Source: Desulfarculales bacterium UBA696 (GTDB lineage Bacteria > Desulfobacterota > Syntrophobacteria > Syntrophobacterales > Syntrophobacteraceae). From it: 35,291 bases of DNA. The DNA is taken from NCBI GenBank assembly GCA_002298995.1, contig DBMO01000024.1:110108-145398 (forward strand), written 5' to 3'. Below, piece by piece: positions 1-9,200 of this stretch. A model generated the notes under the pieces. It did not search any database and had not been told where the DNA came from. It saw only the letters and a list, made by a program, of their open reading frames with translations. The stretch's first letter is position 1, and every line of letters begins with the position of its first letter. A program made the translations under genes and the position numbers.

Positions 1-2
1 AG

Positions 3-50
3 GATGGGTGGAGCGGAGCGGAACCCATCATATCAATCTTGAACGCGAAC
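3..50 (+). repeat. REP-like palindromic repeat, left copy
   Basis: The element begins with an imperfect palindrome whose arms are GATGGGT and ACCCATC around a GGAGCGGAGCGGA-type centre, followed by TCAATCTTGAACGC. The same block returns in reverse orientation at 35249-35291. Short GC-rich palindromes with this look are dispersed REP-like elements in many bacterial genomes. That it forms a hairpin is inferred from the complementary arms. Confidence 0.7.
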
Positions 51-239
51 TGGTATGCCGAGGCGCTCGGGCGCGGAATCGGGAAGCCGCCTTTCGGCCC
101 TTCGGGGGAGCGGCTAACTTAGCTTGACCGGCATTACTCGGGCACAAAATGCTTTAAGTTCTTATTTTATGCGGGATTATGCTATAAATTCTTTCTTGTC
201 GCCAAGGCATAAAAAACTCACAAGGAGCGTATATTCGGG
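51..239 (+). promoter_or_regulatory. Leader region of the alpha-glucan phosphorylase gene
   Basis: No gene is seen here. A small hairpin with arms AGCCGC (85-90) and GCGGCT (110-115) encloses a CCC-TTCG-GGG motif; it lacks a T-run, so it is not an obvious terminator. A possible -10 element TATAAA lies at 183-188, with only a weak -35 about 17 bp upstream. The ribosome binding site AAGGAG (222-227) sits 12 bases before the ATG at 240. Confidence 0.35.
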
Positions 240-1856
240 ATGAAAGTCGCATACTTCAGCATGGAAATCGGCCTCAATGAAAATATACCCACCTACAGCG
301 GAGGTTTGGGCATACTGGCCGGGGATCACATAAAGTCGGCCGCGGACCTCAATATCCCGCTTGTCGCGGTCACCCTTCTCTACAAGCGAGGCTATTTCAT
401 CCAGAATATAAATCCTTTCGGGAAACAGGAAGAGATCTACCCCTACTTCGATCCACGCGCGTTCATGGAACCCCTGCCCTTTAAGGTGACCATCCGGATC
501 GAGAACCGAAATGTCCATATCGGGGTCTGGAAATACAACCAGATTGGGATGACGGGTCGCGTTCCGGTTTATTTCCTCGATACCGACCTGCCCATAAACG
601 CCCCCGAGGACCGCCTCATTACCCAATACCTCTACGGCGGCGACTCGCATACGCGCATCTCGCAGGAAGCAGTGTTGGGGATCGGCGGCTACCTGGCCCT
701 GAAGAGGCTCGAACCGCAGATCACCACCTATCACATGAACGAAGGCCACGCGGTCTTCCTCACACTGGCGCTCCTCAAGGACTTCAACGGCAACGAGGAA
801 GAAGTGCGGTCCAGGTGTGTTTTCACAACGCACACGCCGGTACCCGCCGGGCACGATAAATTCGGCTACGACCTGGCCGAAAAAGTCCTCGATGATTACC
901 TGCCGCCCAACATCAAGCGGCTTGCCGGAGAGGACGTCCTTAACACCACGATGCTTGCGCTGAACCTCTCGCGTGCCGCAAACGGAGTAAGCCAACTCCA
1001 CGGGGATATATCGCGGCAGATGTTTCCCGGATACGAGATAGGCTACATCACAAACGGAGTCCACCACCTCAGCTGGACGGGGCCGGATTTCAAGGCGCTC
1101 TTCGATAAGTACGTCCCCAACTGGCGCCAGGACCCCAAGCAGCTTGGCGACATTTCGGTCATTCCGGACAGTGATCTGGGCGACGCAAAGAAAAAAGCCA
1201 AAAAACGGCTCATAAGCTACATAAACTCGGTTTCGGCAGCCGGCTTTACAGATGAATTCCTGACGATCTGCTTTGCCAGGCGCGCGGCCGCTTACAAGCG
1301 GGCAACCCTTATCTTCAGCGACCTCGAATACCTGTTCAATCTCTCCTTCGACCGCGTTCAATTTGTTTTCGCCGGCAAGTCGCATCCCCAGGACGAACTC
1401 GGCAAGGAATTGATACAGGAGATAATAAAGATCGGCAGACAATACGAAAACAGGCTCCGCCTGGTCTTTGTGCCCAACTACAATATCTGGGTCGCGGGGC
1501 TGATGACCTCGGGCGCGGACATATGGCTCAATACACCGAGGCGCCCCCGCGAGGCGAGCGGCACGAGCGGCATGAAGGTCTGCTTCAACGGCGGAGTCAA
1601 CATGAGCGTTCTCGACGGCTGGTGGCGCGAGGCATGCCGCAACAGGATAAACGGCTGGGCGATAGGCGATGACGAGGACCAATCTGACGAAGCCGCCGCA
1701 GCCGACTTCTACCAGGACCTCGAGGACCTCGTGACGACCTACTACGCAAACCCCAAGCAGTGGCTCTCTATCATGCGCCACTCGATATCCGACATTACCC
1801 CCCAGTTCAACACCCACAGGATGGTGCTGGAGTATTTTCACAGATACTACCGGTAG
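240..1856 (+). CDS. glgP: Alpha-glucan (glycogen) phosphorylase, short type
   Basis: This 538-residue protein belongs to glycosyltransferase family 35, which uses phosphate to remove glucose-1-phosphate from alpha-1,4-glucans in the cytoplasm. It starts with the family signature MKVAYFSMEIGLNE and TYSGGLGILAGDH, the glucan/active-site region. The pyridoxal-phosphate lysine is visible near residue 446 in EASGTSGMKV, the counterpart of EASGTGNMK in classical phosphorylases. RPREASGTSGM and NGGVNMSVLDGWW are also typical. The length fits the short prokaryotic subfamily without the extra N-terminal domain. The start is supported by AAGGAG 12 bases upstream. It is monocistronic here; the next gene is convergent. 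A long open frame on the opposite strand (177-1841) is a codon-bias shadow. Confidence 0.93.
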   Translation: MKVAYFSMEIGLNENIPTYSGGLGILAGDHIKSAADLNIPLVAVTLLYKRGYFIQNINPFGKQEEIYPYFDPRAFMEPLPFKVTIRIENRNVHIGVWKYNQIGMTGRVPVYFLDTDLPINAPEDRLITQYLYGGDSHTRISQEAVLGIGGYLALKRLEPQITTYHMNEGHAVFLTLALLKDFNGNEEEVRSRCVFTTHTPVPAGHDKFGYDLAEKVLDDYLPPNIKRLAGEDVLNTTMLALNLSRAANGVSQLHGDISRQMFPGYEIGYITNGVHHLSWTGPDFKALFDKYVPNWRQDPKQLGDISVIPDSDLGDAKKKAKKRLISYINSVSAAGFTDEFLTICFARRAAAYKRATLIFSDLEYLFNLSFDRVQFVFAGKSHPQDELGKELIQEIIKIGRQYENRLRLVFVPNYNIWVAGLMTSGADIWLNTPRRPREASGTSGMKVCFNGGVNMSVLDGWWREACRNRINGWAIGDDEDQSDEAAAADFYQDLEDLVTTYYANPKQWLSIMRHSISDITPQFNTHRMVLEYFHRYYR

Positions 1857-1912
1857 GATTGGGGAGTTGAGGAATTGAGGGATTTAAGGGATTGCGGAAT
1901 TCAGGAACGTGG
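1856..1912. repeat. Degenerate period-8 tandem array
   Basis: Directly after the glgP stop codon there is a G/A/T-rich run of octamers such as GGATTGGG, GAGTTGAG, GAATTGAG, GGATTGCG and GAATTCAG, with one base of phase slip near 1888. About seven to eight units are recognisable. It separates two convergent genes and reaches into the last codons of the NUDIX gene. No terminator hairpin is seen in it. Confidence 0.65.
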
Positions 1913-2470
1913 AGATTTGGGGGCTTGGTTTGTCACCCGTTGATATCTCGACTTTTCCTCGTCTGTGTAGGCTCGGGATTCCAAGTACTCCCTCAAGTCT
2001 TCAAGGACCAGCCTGTCAGTGGGGAAGGCCAATTCATCCGGGAGTTCGTTCAGGCTGAAGAATGCCGCTTCGGCTGCGTCGGAGCCGGCTCGTAGTTTGC
2101 CGCCGATCCTTTTCCCGCAGAACCAGACGCCTACCGTATGCTCTTCAGGGTCGTGGAAATTGGAGTGAACGGCGAAAACGGGCCCTACTGCCGCCTTGAT
2201 CCCGGTTTCCTCGAATAGCTCTCTGGCCGCCGCATGGCGTATATCCTCATCCCATTCGACGTGGCCGCAGGGAATGCACCACATGCCGCGATAGCTTCCG
2301 GCCCGCCTTACCAGCAAAATCGACTGGTCTTCAACCAGCATTATGGCCGCCCCGACCGTCGGATTCTTGTAGATTATCTTATCGCACCGCGCGCAAAAAG
2401 CCCTGGTCCGCCCGCCTCGGATCTTTTTTACGAGATCAAATCCACAATGAGGGCAGTGGCGAAAGAACAT
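1901..2470 (-). CDS. NUDIX hydrolase with N-terminal zinc ribbon
   Basis: The 189-residue protein has a zinc-ribbon-like N-terminus (CPHCG near residue 6 and CARC near residue 26) followed by a NUDIX fold. The NUDIX box GX5EX7REUXEEXGU is complete: it opens GHVEWDEDI and closes RELFEETGI, around residues 69-91. Such enzymes cleave nucleoside-diphosphate-linked substrates; NadM/NudC-like proteins share the ribbon, but the substrate cannot be named from sequence. The ATG at 2470 is chosen over an upstream TTG because AAAGG precedes it by about 7 bases. It starts 24 bases after the cbiK stop, so the two probably form one operon under the cobalamin riboswitch. The last residues (NQAPKSPRS) overlap the edge of an octamer array and may be a recent extension. 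Confidence 0.85.
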   Translation of the reverse strand: MFFRHCPHCGFDLVKKIRGGRTRAFCARCDKIIYKNPTVGAAIMLVEDQSILLVRRAGSYRGMWCIPCGHVEWDEDIRHAAARELFEETGIKAAVGPVFAVHSNFHDPEEHTVGVWFCGKRIGGKLRAGSDAAEAAFFSLNELPDELAFPTDRLVLEDLREYLESRAYTDEEKSRYQRVTNQAPKSPRS

Positions 2471-2494
2471 CTTATTACCTTTTGGCAACAAAAA

Positions 2495-3397
2495 TTACAT
2501 TTTTGAAATTATTTCATCCAGATGATCGATCCAGATGCTTACGATCTCCGGGCGCTGGGCAAGACCGATGAAAACCCCTTCGCTCTCGATGCCGTTGGCT
2601 GCCAGGAAGGATTTCCAGCTGCCCTGATCCTCCCCCGCCATGTCTTTACGCGCGTGATCACCCGCGACGGTCATCAACGGAATGAGCCTCACCTTTCTGA
2701 TCTTTGCGGCGGTGAGCTTTGGGAGGAGTTCCTCGGGAGTGGGATGTCCCTGGACAGTCCCCACGAAAAGATTTTCGCCCCTTGTCCGAAAAAGCGAATC
2801 CATCGCGACATAGATCGCATCGGAGGGGTGACTGGCGTTGCCATGGCCGACAAATATTACACCTTCCCCTGAACCGGCGCTGGTGGCGAATATCTTGGAA
2901 AGCACGTCGGCTGTCCGGGTCATGTCATCGTAGTTTCCCAGAAGCGGCCGGGCCACAACTATTTTCTCGAAACCGCCGGTCATTTCGGAAAAGCGCATCG
3001 CATTCCGATGAAGGTCGTGGAATTCCTGGCCCGGCACAACGTGAAGCGACAAAACGGCAACGTGGGTATAACCATCGTCCATGAGCTTCGCCAGGGCAGT
3101 TTCGGGGGAGTCCATCACCTTGCCCTGGGCCGCATTGCGAGACCGGATGGTTTTCGAGGTGTAGGCCCACCTGAGTTCGGTTCCAGCATACTTTTCCCGG
3201 ACCTTCTTCTCGATCTCCGTGAGCGCTTGTGCCGCTTCCGGAACACTCGTGCCGAAGGCCACCAGCAAAATGGCCTTGCGCGCAATCTTATCCTTTACCA
3301 TGGTCGATTCCTGCGCCCCGTGTGAAGTAAAAATACCAACCACCGATATAACAGTACCAAGAAGCAGCGGCAAAAAAAACTTCCGCATGTTCATCAT
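2495..3397 (-). CDS. cbiK: Exported sirohydrochlorin cobaltochelatase, CbiK family
   Basis: The 300-residue protein matches the CbiK family, the single-subunit chelatases that insert Co(II) into sirohydrochlorin in the anaerobic cobalamin pathway, or Fe(II) for sirohaem. KAILLVAFGTSVPEA is the family N-terminal motif. Candidate metal-binding histidines are in LSLHVVPGQEFHDLHR and in VIFVGHGNASHPSDA. Residues 1-28 form a Sec-type signal peptide (basic MRK, then FFLPLLLGTVISVVGIF), so the mature enzyme should be periplasmic, as described for the CbiK-P form of Desulfovibrio. The start at 3397 has AAAGGG 7 bases upstream. The gene lies downstream of a cobalamin riboswitch and terminator, so low expression with abundant B12 is expected. 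A role in periplasmic tetrapyrrole or metal handling rather than bulk B12 synthesis is possible. Confidence 0.88.
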   Translation of the reverse strand: MMNMRKFFLPLLLGTVISVVGIFTSHGAQESTMVKDKIARKAILLVAFGTSVPEAAQALTEIEKKVREKYAGTELRWAYTSKTIRSRNAAQGKVMDSPETALAKLMDDGYTHVAVLSLHVVPGQEFHDLHRNAMRFSEMTGGFEKIVVARPLLGNYDDMTRTADVLSKIFATSAGSGEGVIFVGHGNASHPSDAIYVAMDSLFRTRGENLFVGTVQGHPTPEELLPKLTAAKIRKVRLIPLMTVAGDHARKDMAGEDQGSWKSFLAANGIESEGVFIGLAQRPEIVSIWIDHLDEIISKM

Positions 3398-3550
3398 ATT
3401 TTTGCCCTTTCACGTAACTTTTCGAAGAAACATCCGCCCTATATATCAAATTGGCAGCCAGTTCGCATATGTTTGTTTTCCCGGACCGCTCCCGCCCCGC
3501 AGGTTTTCTTGAGCCCGCAACCCGTACCGGGCAGCCCTCATCCGAAACGG

Positions 3551-3585
3551 AATCCACCCGGGGGTTGCGGCCTCCCGGGTGGATT
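3551..3585 (-). other. Perfect 12-bp inverted repeat in the cbiK leader
   Basis: The arms AATCCACCCGGG (3551-3562) and CCCGGGTGGATT (3574-3585) are perfectly complementary with an 11-base loop. It lies between the riboswitch terminator and cbiK and has no T-run on either strand. It could stabilise the mRNA 5' end, block read-through or bind a protein. The function is unknown. Confidence 0.55.
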
Positions 3586-3655
3586 TGAGGAGTTGCGTGG
3601 AATTCCGAGAAGGGAGAGATCGACATGGTTTTGGTGCGGCGGATAGTCTCTCCCC

Positions 3656-3690
3656 AAAAAAAAATCCCTGAAGCCTTTTGGCCTCAAGGA
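3656..3690 (-). terminator. Rho-independent terminator of the cobalamin riboswitch
   Basis: Read on the minus strand, TCCTTGAGGCC, a loop of AAAA and GGCTTCAGGGA form an 11-bp stem (3665-3690), followed by nine T residues (3656-3664). It lies about 67 bases after the riboswitch aptamer and before cbiK, which is the position expected of a transcription-attenuation expression platform. Confidence 0.88.
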
Positions 3691-3756
3691 CTGCACCCTG
3701 TTTCTTAATCCTTAATCGGCAAAACGGTATCGCCACGTACCGCTTTTCCACGCGCA

Positions 3757-3903
3757 TCAGGCAGGTGTTCTGGCTTCGGATCGTCCTACTCTCCGCCCCT
3801 TCCCAGGATTTCCCAGTGGCACATGGCGGATTTCGTCCCCGTTTACAGCGGCGGGACCGCTCCCGATTTTGACGGGATTCCCTTTTAAGCTAAAGCACCT
3901 GAT
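3757..3903 (-). promoter_or_regulatory. Cobalamin (B12) riboswitch
   Basis: On the minus strand the hallmark blocks occur in order: AGGTGC, TTAAAAGGGAA, GGTCCCGCCGCTGTAA, GCCACTGG, GGGAAGG, AGTAGGA, and the B12 box AAGCCAGAACACCTGCC near 3760-3776. This is the standard class-I cobalamin aptamer layout, including the L5/L13 kissing-loop region. It lies upstream of an intrinsic terminator and of cbiK, so ligand binding should reduce transcription of the cbiK-NUDIX operon. The call rests on direct recognition of conserved blocks. Confidence 0.95.
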
Positions 3904-3927
3904 CGCAAGAAAGCTTTTGTCGTCTAC

Positions 3928-3957
3928 TCTTTAGCAGCGCATGAGCCGGGCTGTCAA
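3928..3957 (-). promoter_or_regulatory. Putative sigma-70 promoter of the riboswitch operon
   Basis: On the minus strand a perfect TTGACA (3952-3957) is followed after 18 bp by TAAAGA (3928-3933). Transcription would start near 3920, just before the aptamer. The -10 element is weak, so this is a moderate call. Confidence 0.55.
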
Positions 3958-3984
3958 GCAAATTGCCTCGATTCGCACCCCCAG

Positions 3985-5025
3985 CTATTCGGGGATTGCG
4001 CCGGTCTGTTCGGGCAGCTTGAAGCGAAGGACCCGGCCGGGTTCGCGGGAGGCCTTGATCGGCTGATCGTCCCATTTCATCGCCACGCCGCCGGCATTTC
4101 CAATTACGATTTGCATACCCTTTTGCGCCGTCCACTCTCTCTTGTCACCTGGACGGAGCATTGCGCTTCGGGTTTCCTTTTCATCGATTCTAACCTGAAC
4201 CCAGGTCTGATCGTTCGCTTCGACAGCAAACCTGAAGCGCTTGCCAACCTCCTGGGAACTTCCCGGCCTGTCCTCCGCCATGACTTCCATGGAATTGCTC
4301 AGAGCAACGCTGGGGGCTGGCTGGGGCGGGATCTCGCCGTGACTTGCCGCTGTTTGCTGCCCTGCCCTGGACTTTTCGGCCTCCGCAACTCTTAGCATCT
4401 CCGATTTGCGGTCGTCTGAACCCTTTTCGGCGGACTTGGCCTCCTCGGCATCCCTTATATTTCTTTCCGCCTGAACGATCGCCTTTTCAGCTTCCTTAAG
4501 GTCGGCATCCCTTCGGGAAATGGCTGCCCGGCGCTGTTGCCCGGCTGCTCCGGTTTGAGGGGCAAGTTTTTCCAGCAACTCAGGAGGCAGTTCTTCCTGC
4601 GACAATATTTGGTCGGCCGCCGGGGGGGCATACAATTTGGCTCGTTTGTCCGAAATCCACGTAGCCCCATACATTGTCAGGGCAGTTGCCAAGGCGAACA
4701 GCAGCAGCGGAAAGCTAACCATTCTGCGCTTTTTCCGGAACATTTTCATCCGGTGCCCGAATTTTTTTATTCCCGCTTCCTGGTATTCGAGTCCGCCGAT
4801 CCGGAGGGCAAATTCCTGCAGTATTGGCTCGGGGTCGCAGTCAAAGACTTTGCAATATCCGCGAACGATATTGCGGACGAGAAGTGGCGCACCTATACAC
4901 TCGAAATCACCAGCTTCGAAGCAGTTGAGCATAGCCATGCTCAGCCCGCTTTGTTCAGCAACGGATTCCAGCGGCAGACCGCGTTTTTCTCTCTCGGATC
5001 GGAGAAATTCCGAAAGTTCCTTCAT
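3985..5025 (-). CDS. RodZ-like membrane protein with cytoplasmic HTH domain
   Basis: The 346-residue protein begins with an Xre/Cro-type helix-turn-helix (about residues 5-70, LSEFLRSEREKRGLPLESVAEQ), then a basic stretch KKFGHRMKMFRKKRRM and one transmembrane helix (about 105-125, FPLLLFALATALTMYGA). A low-complexity, charged, periplasmic linker follows. The C-terminal ~80 residues look like the RodZ C-terminal beta domain (DUF4115: TWVQVRIDEKETRSAMLRPG, then RVLRFKLPEQ). RodZ proteins link MreB to the cell-wall machinery. The ATG at 5025 is preferred because the HTH begins there and an earlier start would overlap the upstream gene. It is 13 bases downstream of the SurA-like gene, in the order mfd, PPIase, rodZ-like. 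Whether it organises MreB here is inferred. Confidence 0.78.
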   Translation of the reverse strand: MKELSEFLRSEREKRGLPLESVAEQSGLSMAMLNCFEAGDFECIGAPLLVRNIVRGYCKVFDCDPEPILQEFALRIGGLEYQEAGIKKFGHRMKMFRKKRRMVSFPLLLFALATALTMYGATWISDKRAKLYAPPAADQILSQEELPPELLEKLAPQTGAAGQQRRAAISRRDADLKEAEKAIVQAERNIRDAEEAKSAEKGSDDRKSEMLRVAEAEKSRAGQQTAASHGEIPPQPAPSVALSNSMEVMAEDRPGSSQEVGKRFRFAVEANDQTWVQVRIDEKETRSAMLRPGDKREWTAQKGMQIVIGNAGGVAMKWDDQPIKASREPGRVLRFKLPEQTGAIPE

Positions 5026-5038
5026 CCGGGGACCCCGA

Positions 5039-5995
5039 TTAGAGGGAGATCTCGATGAAAGCCTTGGATTCCAACCTCTTAACCCACTCTTCGAATTTTC
5101 GATCAATCTCTTTCTGGAACAACTGGTTCCTTACTTTATCGCGAACCGCCTGATCGGACGCATTCTGCTTTTGAATGTTGATATCAATTACTTTCACAAT
5201 ATAGTAACCAGTGACTGCTTTCACCAGTTCTGAAACCTGATCCTTCTTAAGCCCCTGAATGGCGCCGGCGATATGAGGCGCCAGTTCATCGACCGCCATG
5301 TAGCCCACATCGCCTCCATCCACGACAGCCGGGCCTTTCGAGTACTGCATCGCCAGCTTTCGAAAATCGGCCCCGCTCTTCAGCTGGCCAAGAATCTCGC
5401 GGCCGGTCTTCTCGGCATCCTTGTCCCCAGAAGGCAGGAAAATAATTCCAAGGCGAATCTTCCTCTCCGATCCCAGGGAGTCGGGACGGGCATCCTTGAG
5501 CGCAGCGTCCACCTGCTGGTCGGTTATCAGTGTCTTCGACTTGAGTACCCGATCAATGAGCTTGTTGCGCTCGATGTCCTTTCTTACTCCCTCCCGGTAC
5601 TTCTCGAAGGTCTCACCGCTTTCCTTCAGTATCTTTTCGAGATCGGCCCGAGTAAAATTATTCTGCTTCAACATGCCATCGATCATCGATTCCAGTTCTG
5701 AATCGGAAACGCTGATCTTCTGGCGCTTGACCTCGTCCTGGGCCAGGCGTTGGCGAATGAGCTGCGTAAGGGCTTCGCGCTCGACTTGCGCTTTTTTTAC
5801 GGGATCGTCTGTTTTTAAATCAGGGAACATTTTCTCCATGAGCAAAACGTGTGCCTTGACCTCACTGTAGAGAATTATTTCCCCATTCACAGTGGCTACC
5901 GTGCGATCTATTATTTCGCACCTGCCAAACCCTGCATACACCGTCTGTAAAACCATACAGGCGAAGATGGCTGCAATCAGCTTACCCAAACGCAT
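5039..5995 (-). CDS. SurA-like periplasmic peptidyl-prolyl isomerase (parvulin)
   Basis: The 318-residue protein has an N-terminal signal peptide (MRLGKLIAAIFACMVLQTVYA), then a SurA-type N-terminal chaperone domain starting IIDRTVATVNGEIILYSEV, the usual opening of SurA/PpiC proteins. One parvulin PPIase domain occupies about residues 178-275 (RKIRLGIIFLPS to GYYIVKVIDI), including the typical GGDVGYM turn. The C-terminal helix returns to the chaperone domain. It should act in the periplasm on outer-membrane protein precursors. It has one parvulin domain where E. coli SurA has two. It lies between mfd and the RodZ-like gene and is probably cotranscribed with the latter. Confidence 0.87.
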   Translation of the reverse strand: MRLGKLIAAIFACMVLQTVYAGFGRCEIIDRTVATVNGEIILYSEVKAHVLLMEKMFPDLKTDDPVKKAQVEREALTQLIRQRLAQDEVKRQKISVSDSELESMIDGMLKQNNFTRADLEKILKESGETFEKYREGVRKDIERNKLIDRVLKSKTLITDQQVDAALKDARPDSLGSERKIRLGIIFLPSGDKDAEKTGREILGQLKSGADFRKLAMQYSKGPAVVDGGDVGYMAVDELAPHIAGAIQGLKKDQVSELVKAVTGYYIVKVIDINIQKQNASDQAVRDKVRNQLFQKEIDRKFEEWVKRLESKAFIEISL

Positions 5996-6214
5996 AATAT
6001 CCTCGATCTACAATTTCAATATCTTATCGGCAACACCGATATCAAGCCGCATCATTTAACCTGAATTTGTCCTTCTATCCCGCTTTGGCTCGGAGGAGCA
6101 ATTACAGGCGATACCATTCGATTTCATAAGAACCGGGGCTGCAACTCCAGGCGACGCCCAACCGCGAAGAGACTCCGGACCTCCCGCCCGCCCGGTCGGG
6201 CCGGTTAACAAGAG
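5996..6214 (-). promoter_or_regulatory. Intergenic region before the SurA-like gene
   Basis: No gene is seen. A small palindrome with arms TATCGG (6025-6030) and CCGATA (6036-6041) and a 5-base loop lies about 30 bases before the start codon. It could be an operator or leader hairpin, and a loose TTGATA-type -35 overlaps it. The part next to the mfd stop holds a GC-rich run of CCCG repeats without a convincing terminator. Confidence 0.3.
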
Positions 6215-9200
6215 CTAATGGAGGTTGAAAGCAGTAGCACGTTCGTCAAGCTCTTGCAAGATTTTCTTGAGGCGCACCAGCCTGTGCACATGGCTGCGCC
6301 CCCAGATCTCAACTTTCAGTTTACGGTCGGATTCAATGGAAAAGGTGCATTTTTTTTCTTCAAACATCGCCAGAATCGGAAGAACCTCGGCATTTTGGGC
6401 AAAGTGCACCGTAAAGCCCTCATCATCCCCTTCGAGACGCAGCACCCGGAAGCGCTTCAGGGCTATTCGCATCTTGGCCATCAAAACGAGGTGCTTGACC
6501 GAATCGGGCAGAGGCCCGTAGCGGTCGCGCCATTCCCCGGCAAGGTCGTCCACCGCCTGTTCATCGGATAGCGTAGCAAGCCGCTTGTACGCAAGGAGCC
6601 TCTGGTCTGTGTCCGGAATGAAATCCTCGGGCAAGAACGCGGAAACCGGAACATTTATTTCCGTTTCGATGGCCTCGGCCCCGGTTTCATCTCCCCTCAT
6701 TGTTTTGACCGCCCGCTCCAGCAGCTCGAGATATAGTTCATAGCCTATGGCCGCGATGTGTCCCGATTGGGATGATCCCAAGATCGTGCCTCCACCCCTT
6801 ATCTGAAGGTCGTTTAGCGCGATCTTGAACCCCGCGCCCAGTTCGCTGAAATCAAGCAGCGCTCTGAGCCTCTTTTGCGCATCGCGGGTTATGAGGTGCT
6901 CGCCGGGAATGATGAGGTATGCGAAGGCCTGTTCGCTCGATCTGCCGACCCTGCCCCGCAATTGGTAAATCTGCGCGAGGCCGAACTTGTCGGCGCGGTT
7001 TATGATGATCGTATTAGCCGCTGGAATGTCGAGCCCCGATTCGATAATGGTGGTACAAACCAGTATGTCCATCTTCTTGCGGATGAAATCGAGCATCACT
7101 TTTTCAAGCTCGCGCTCATGCATCTGCCCGTGTCCGACCCCTATCCGGGCCTCCGGGACAAGCTGCGCCAGCTTTGCGGCCATTTTGTAGATGCTTTGGA
7201 CGTGGTTGTGCACGAAAAAGACCTGCCCGCCGCGGTGCAGTTCCCGGTAGATCGCCTCCCGTATAGTCAGCTCATCGTAGTTGCTTACAAAGGTCTCGAT
7301 TGCGCGGCGGTCCTGCGGCGGGGTCTCTATCGTGCTAAGGTCGCGAATCCCGGTAAGGGCCATCTGAAGGGTCCGCGGGATGGGCGTGGCGGTAAGGGTC
7401 AGCACGTCTACGGATACCCGAAGCCTTTTCATCATTTCCTTGTGGCGGACCCCGAACCTGTGTTCCTCGTCAATTATCAGCAGTCCAAGGTCCTTGAATA
7501 TCACGTCCTTTTGCAGCAGCCGGTGAGTCCCTATGACAATGTCGATCTTGCCCTTTTTCAGATCGTCTATAATCTGCTTTTGCTGGGCCGCCGTCTTGAA
7601 CCGGCTCAGGGCGGCAACCGTTACCGGGAACTTTTCGAACCTCTCCCGGAAACTCTCGAGGTGCTGCTCGGCAAGGACGGTTGTGGGCACGAGCATTGCC
7701 ACCTGCTTTCCGTCCATAACCGCCTTGAAAGCTGCCCTCAGGGCAACTTCGGTTTTGCCGTACCCCACGTCCCCGCAAATCAGGCGATCCATCGGACGCT
7801 TCGCGGTCATGTCATCGAGTACGTCCTCGATTGCCCTGATCTGATCGGGGGTTTCCTCGAAGGCGAAAGTCGTTTCAAATTCCTGGAAGAACCGGTCCGG
7901 AGCGGTAAAGGCAAAGCCCTCACCCACCCGGCGTACTGCGTAGAGATCGAGCAGCTCCTCCGCCATGCGCTCGGCCGACTCCCTTGCTTTTCGCTTGGCG
8001 CTCTCCCACGATTTTCCGCCTAACTTATCGAGCTTGGGGTCCTGCCCTTCGACCCCGAGATATTTTTGCACCTTCTGGAGCTTGTCGACAGGAACATAAA
8101 GTTTGTCGCCATCCTGGTACGCAAGCAGCAAAAAATCGTTTTCGATGCCGCCCACATTCAGGTGTGCCAGTTCCTTGTAGACTCCTATTCCGTGGTCGAG
8201 GTGGACAACGAAATCTCCCTGGTGAAGGTCTTGGAACGAGCTTAGAAATATGCCCGAAAGGGGTTTGGCCGCGCTCTTCCTGGAACGTCTTTCAAAAATT
8301 TCCTCTTCGGCAACTACCGCAAGCCTCTCCGCGGCCCAGAAAAAGCCGTTTCGGAGCTCACCCGGCACTACTTTAATCGAAGCGGTATCGAATGATTCCT
8401 CGCCAAAGGGGCGCCCGCTTACCCGGGCGTCAATTCCATAGTTGCGGAGCAACTCGGCGATCCTCACGGCCCGTTCCTTCTGCGAGCAGACCATGAAGAT
8501 GGAAGTACCGTCATGGATCCACTTCCGAAACTGGACCGCCACGGGATCGAGCAATCTCTCGCGGTTGGCGTTCGACTTGACGGCCAATGCCAATTCTGCA
8601 TGCCCCAAAGTGCCGAGGTCGAAGACCGTGGAGGCGCCCTCCTCGGAAAGCGAATTTACGAGCAGTTGCCGAAAAGCACCGCCGCGCTCCATCATTTGCC
8701 CGGGATCTTCGAAAAGCTCGGAGGGCGGCCGCTTCCATTCATTTTCGGACTTTGTTTCTTCCCAACCCCCCGTGAGCTTTGCAAAGTGCTCGTCAAGCTC
8801 GGAGCGGCTTCGTACCGCGTCCGCCCAGATAACTGTCGTGCCGGGATCTAGATAATCCCACAACGAACTGGTCCGCTCGAAAAAGACGGGAAAAACGGAC
8901 TCGAACGCGCCGTACTGATGGCCCTCCTGAATCCTGTCCAGCCAGATGTTGCCGGCCGCCGGCGAGAGCCGCTCAAGGCGAACGTCCTCATAGACGGCTT
9001 GCCGTGCCCGTTCCCTGGCATTATCATCGAAAATCACTTCGTGTCCGGGAAGGATCAGAAAATCTTCGAGCGTGCCCATCGAGCGCTGTGTGCTGGGATG
9101 AAAAAGGCGGATCGATTCCAGTTCGTCGCCGAAAAATTCGAGCCTGACCGGCCACTTGTAAAGAGGGGCAAAAATATCGATTACCCCGCCACGGCGGCTG

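Noticed and set aside
177..1841. 554-codon open frame on the minus strand opposite glgP
   Set aside because: It is fully antisense to a confidently identified enzyme, has no family resemblance and is explained by the codon bias of the GC-rich gene.
6875..8023. 382-codon plus-strand frame inside mfd
   Set aside because: It is antisense to the conserved helicase domains of Mfd, with no ribosome binding site or recognisable domain.
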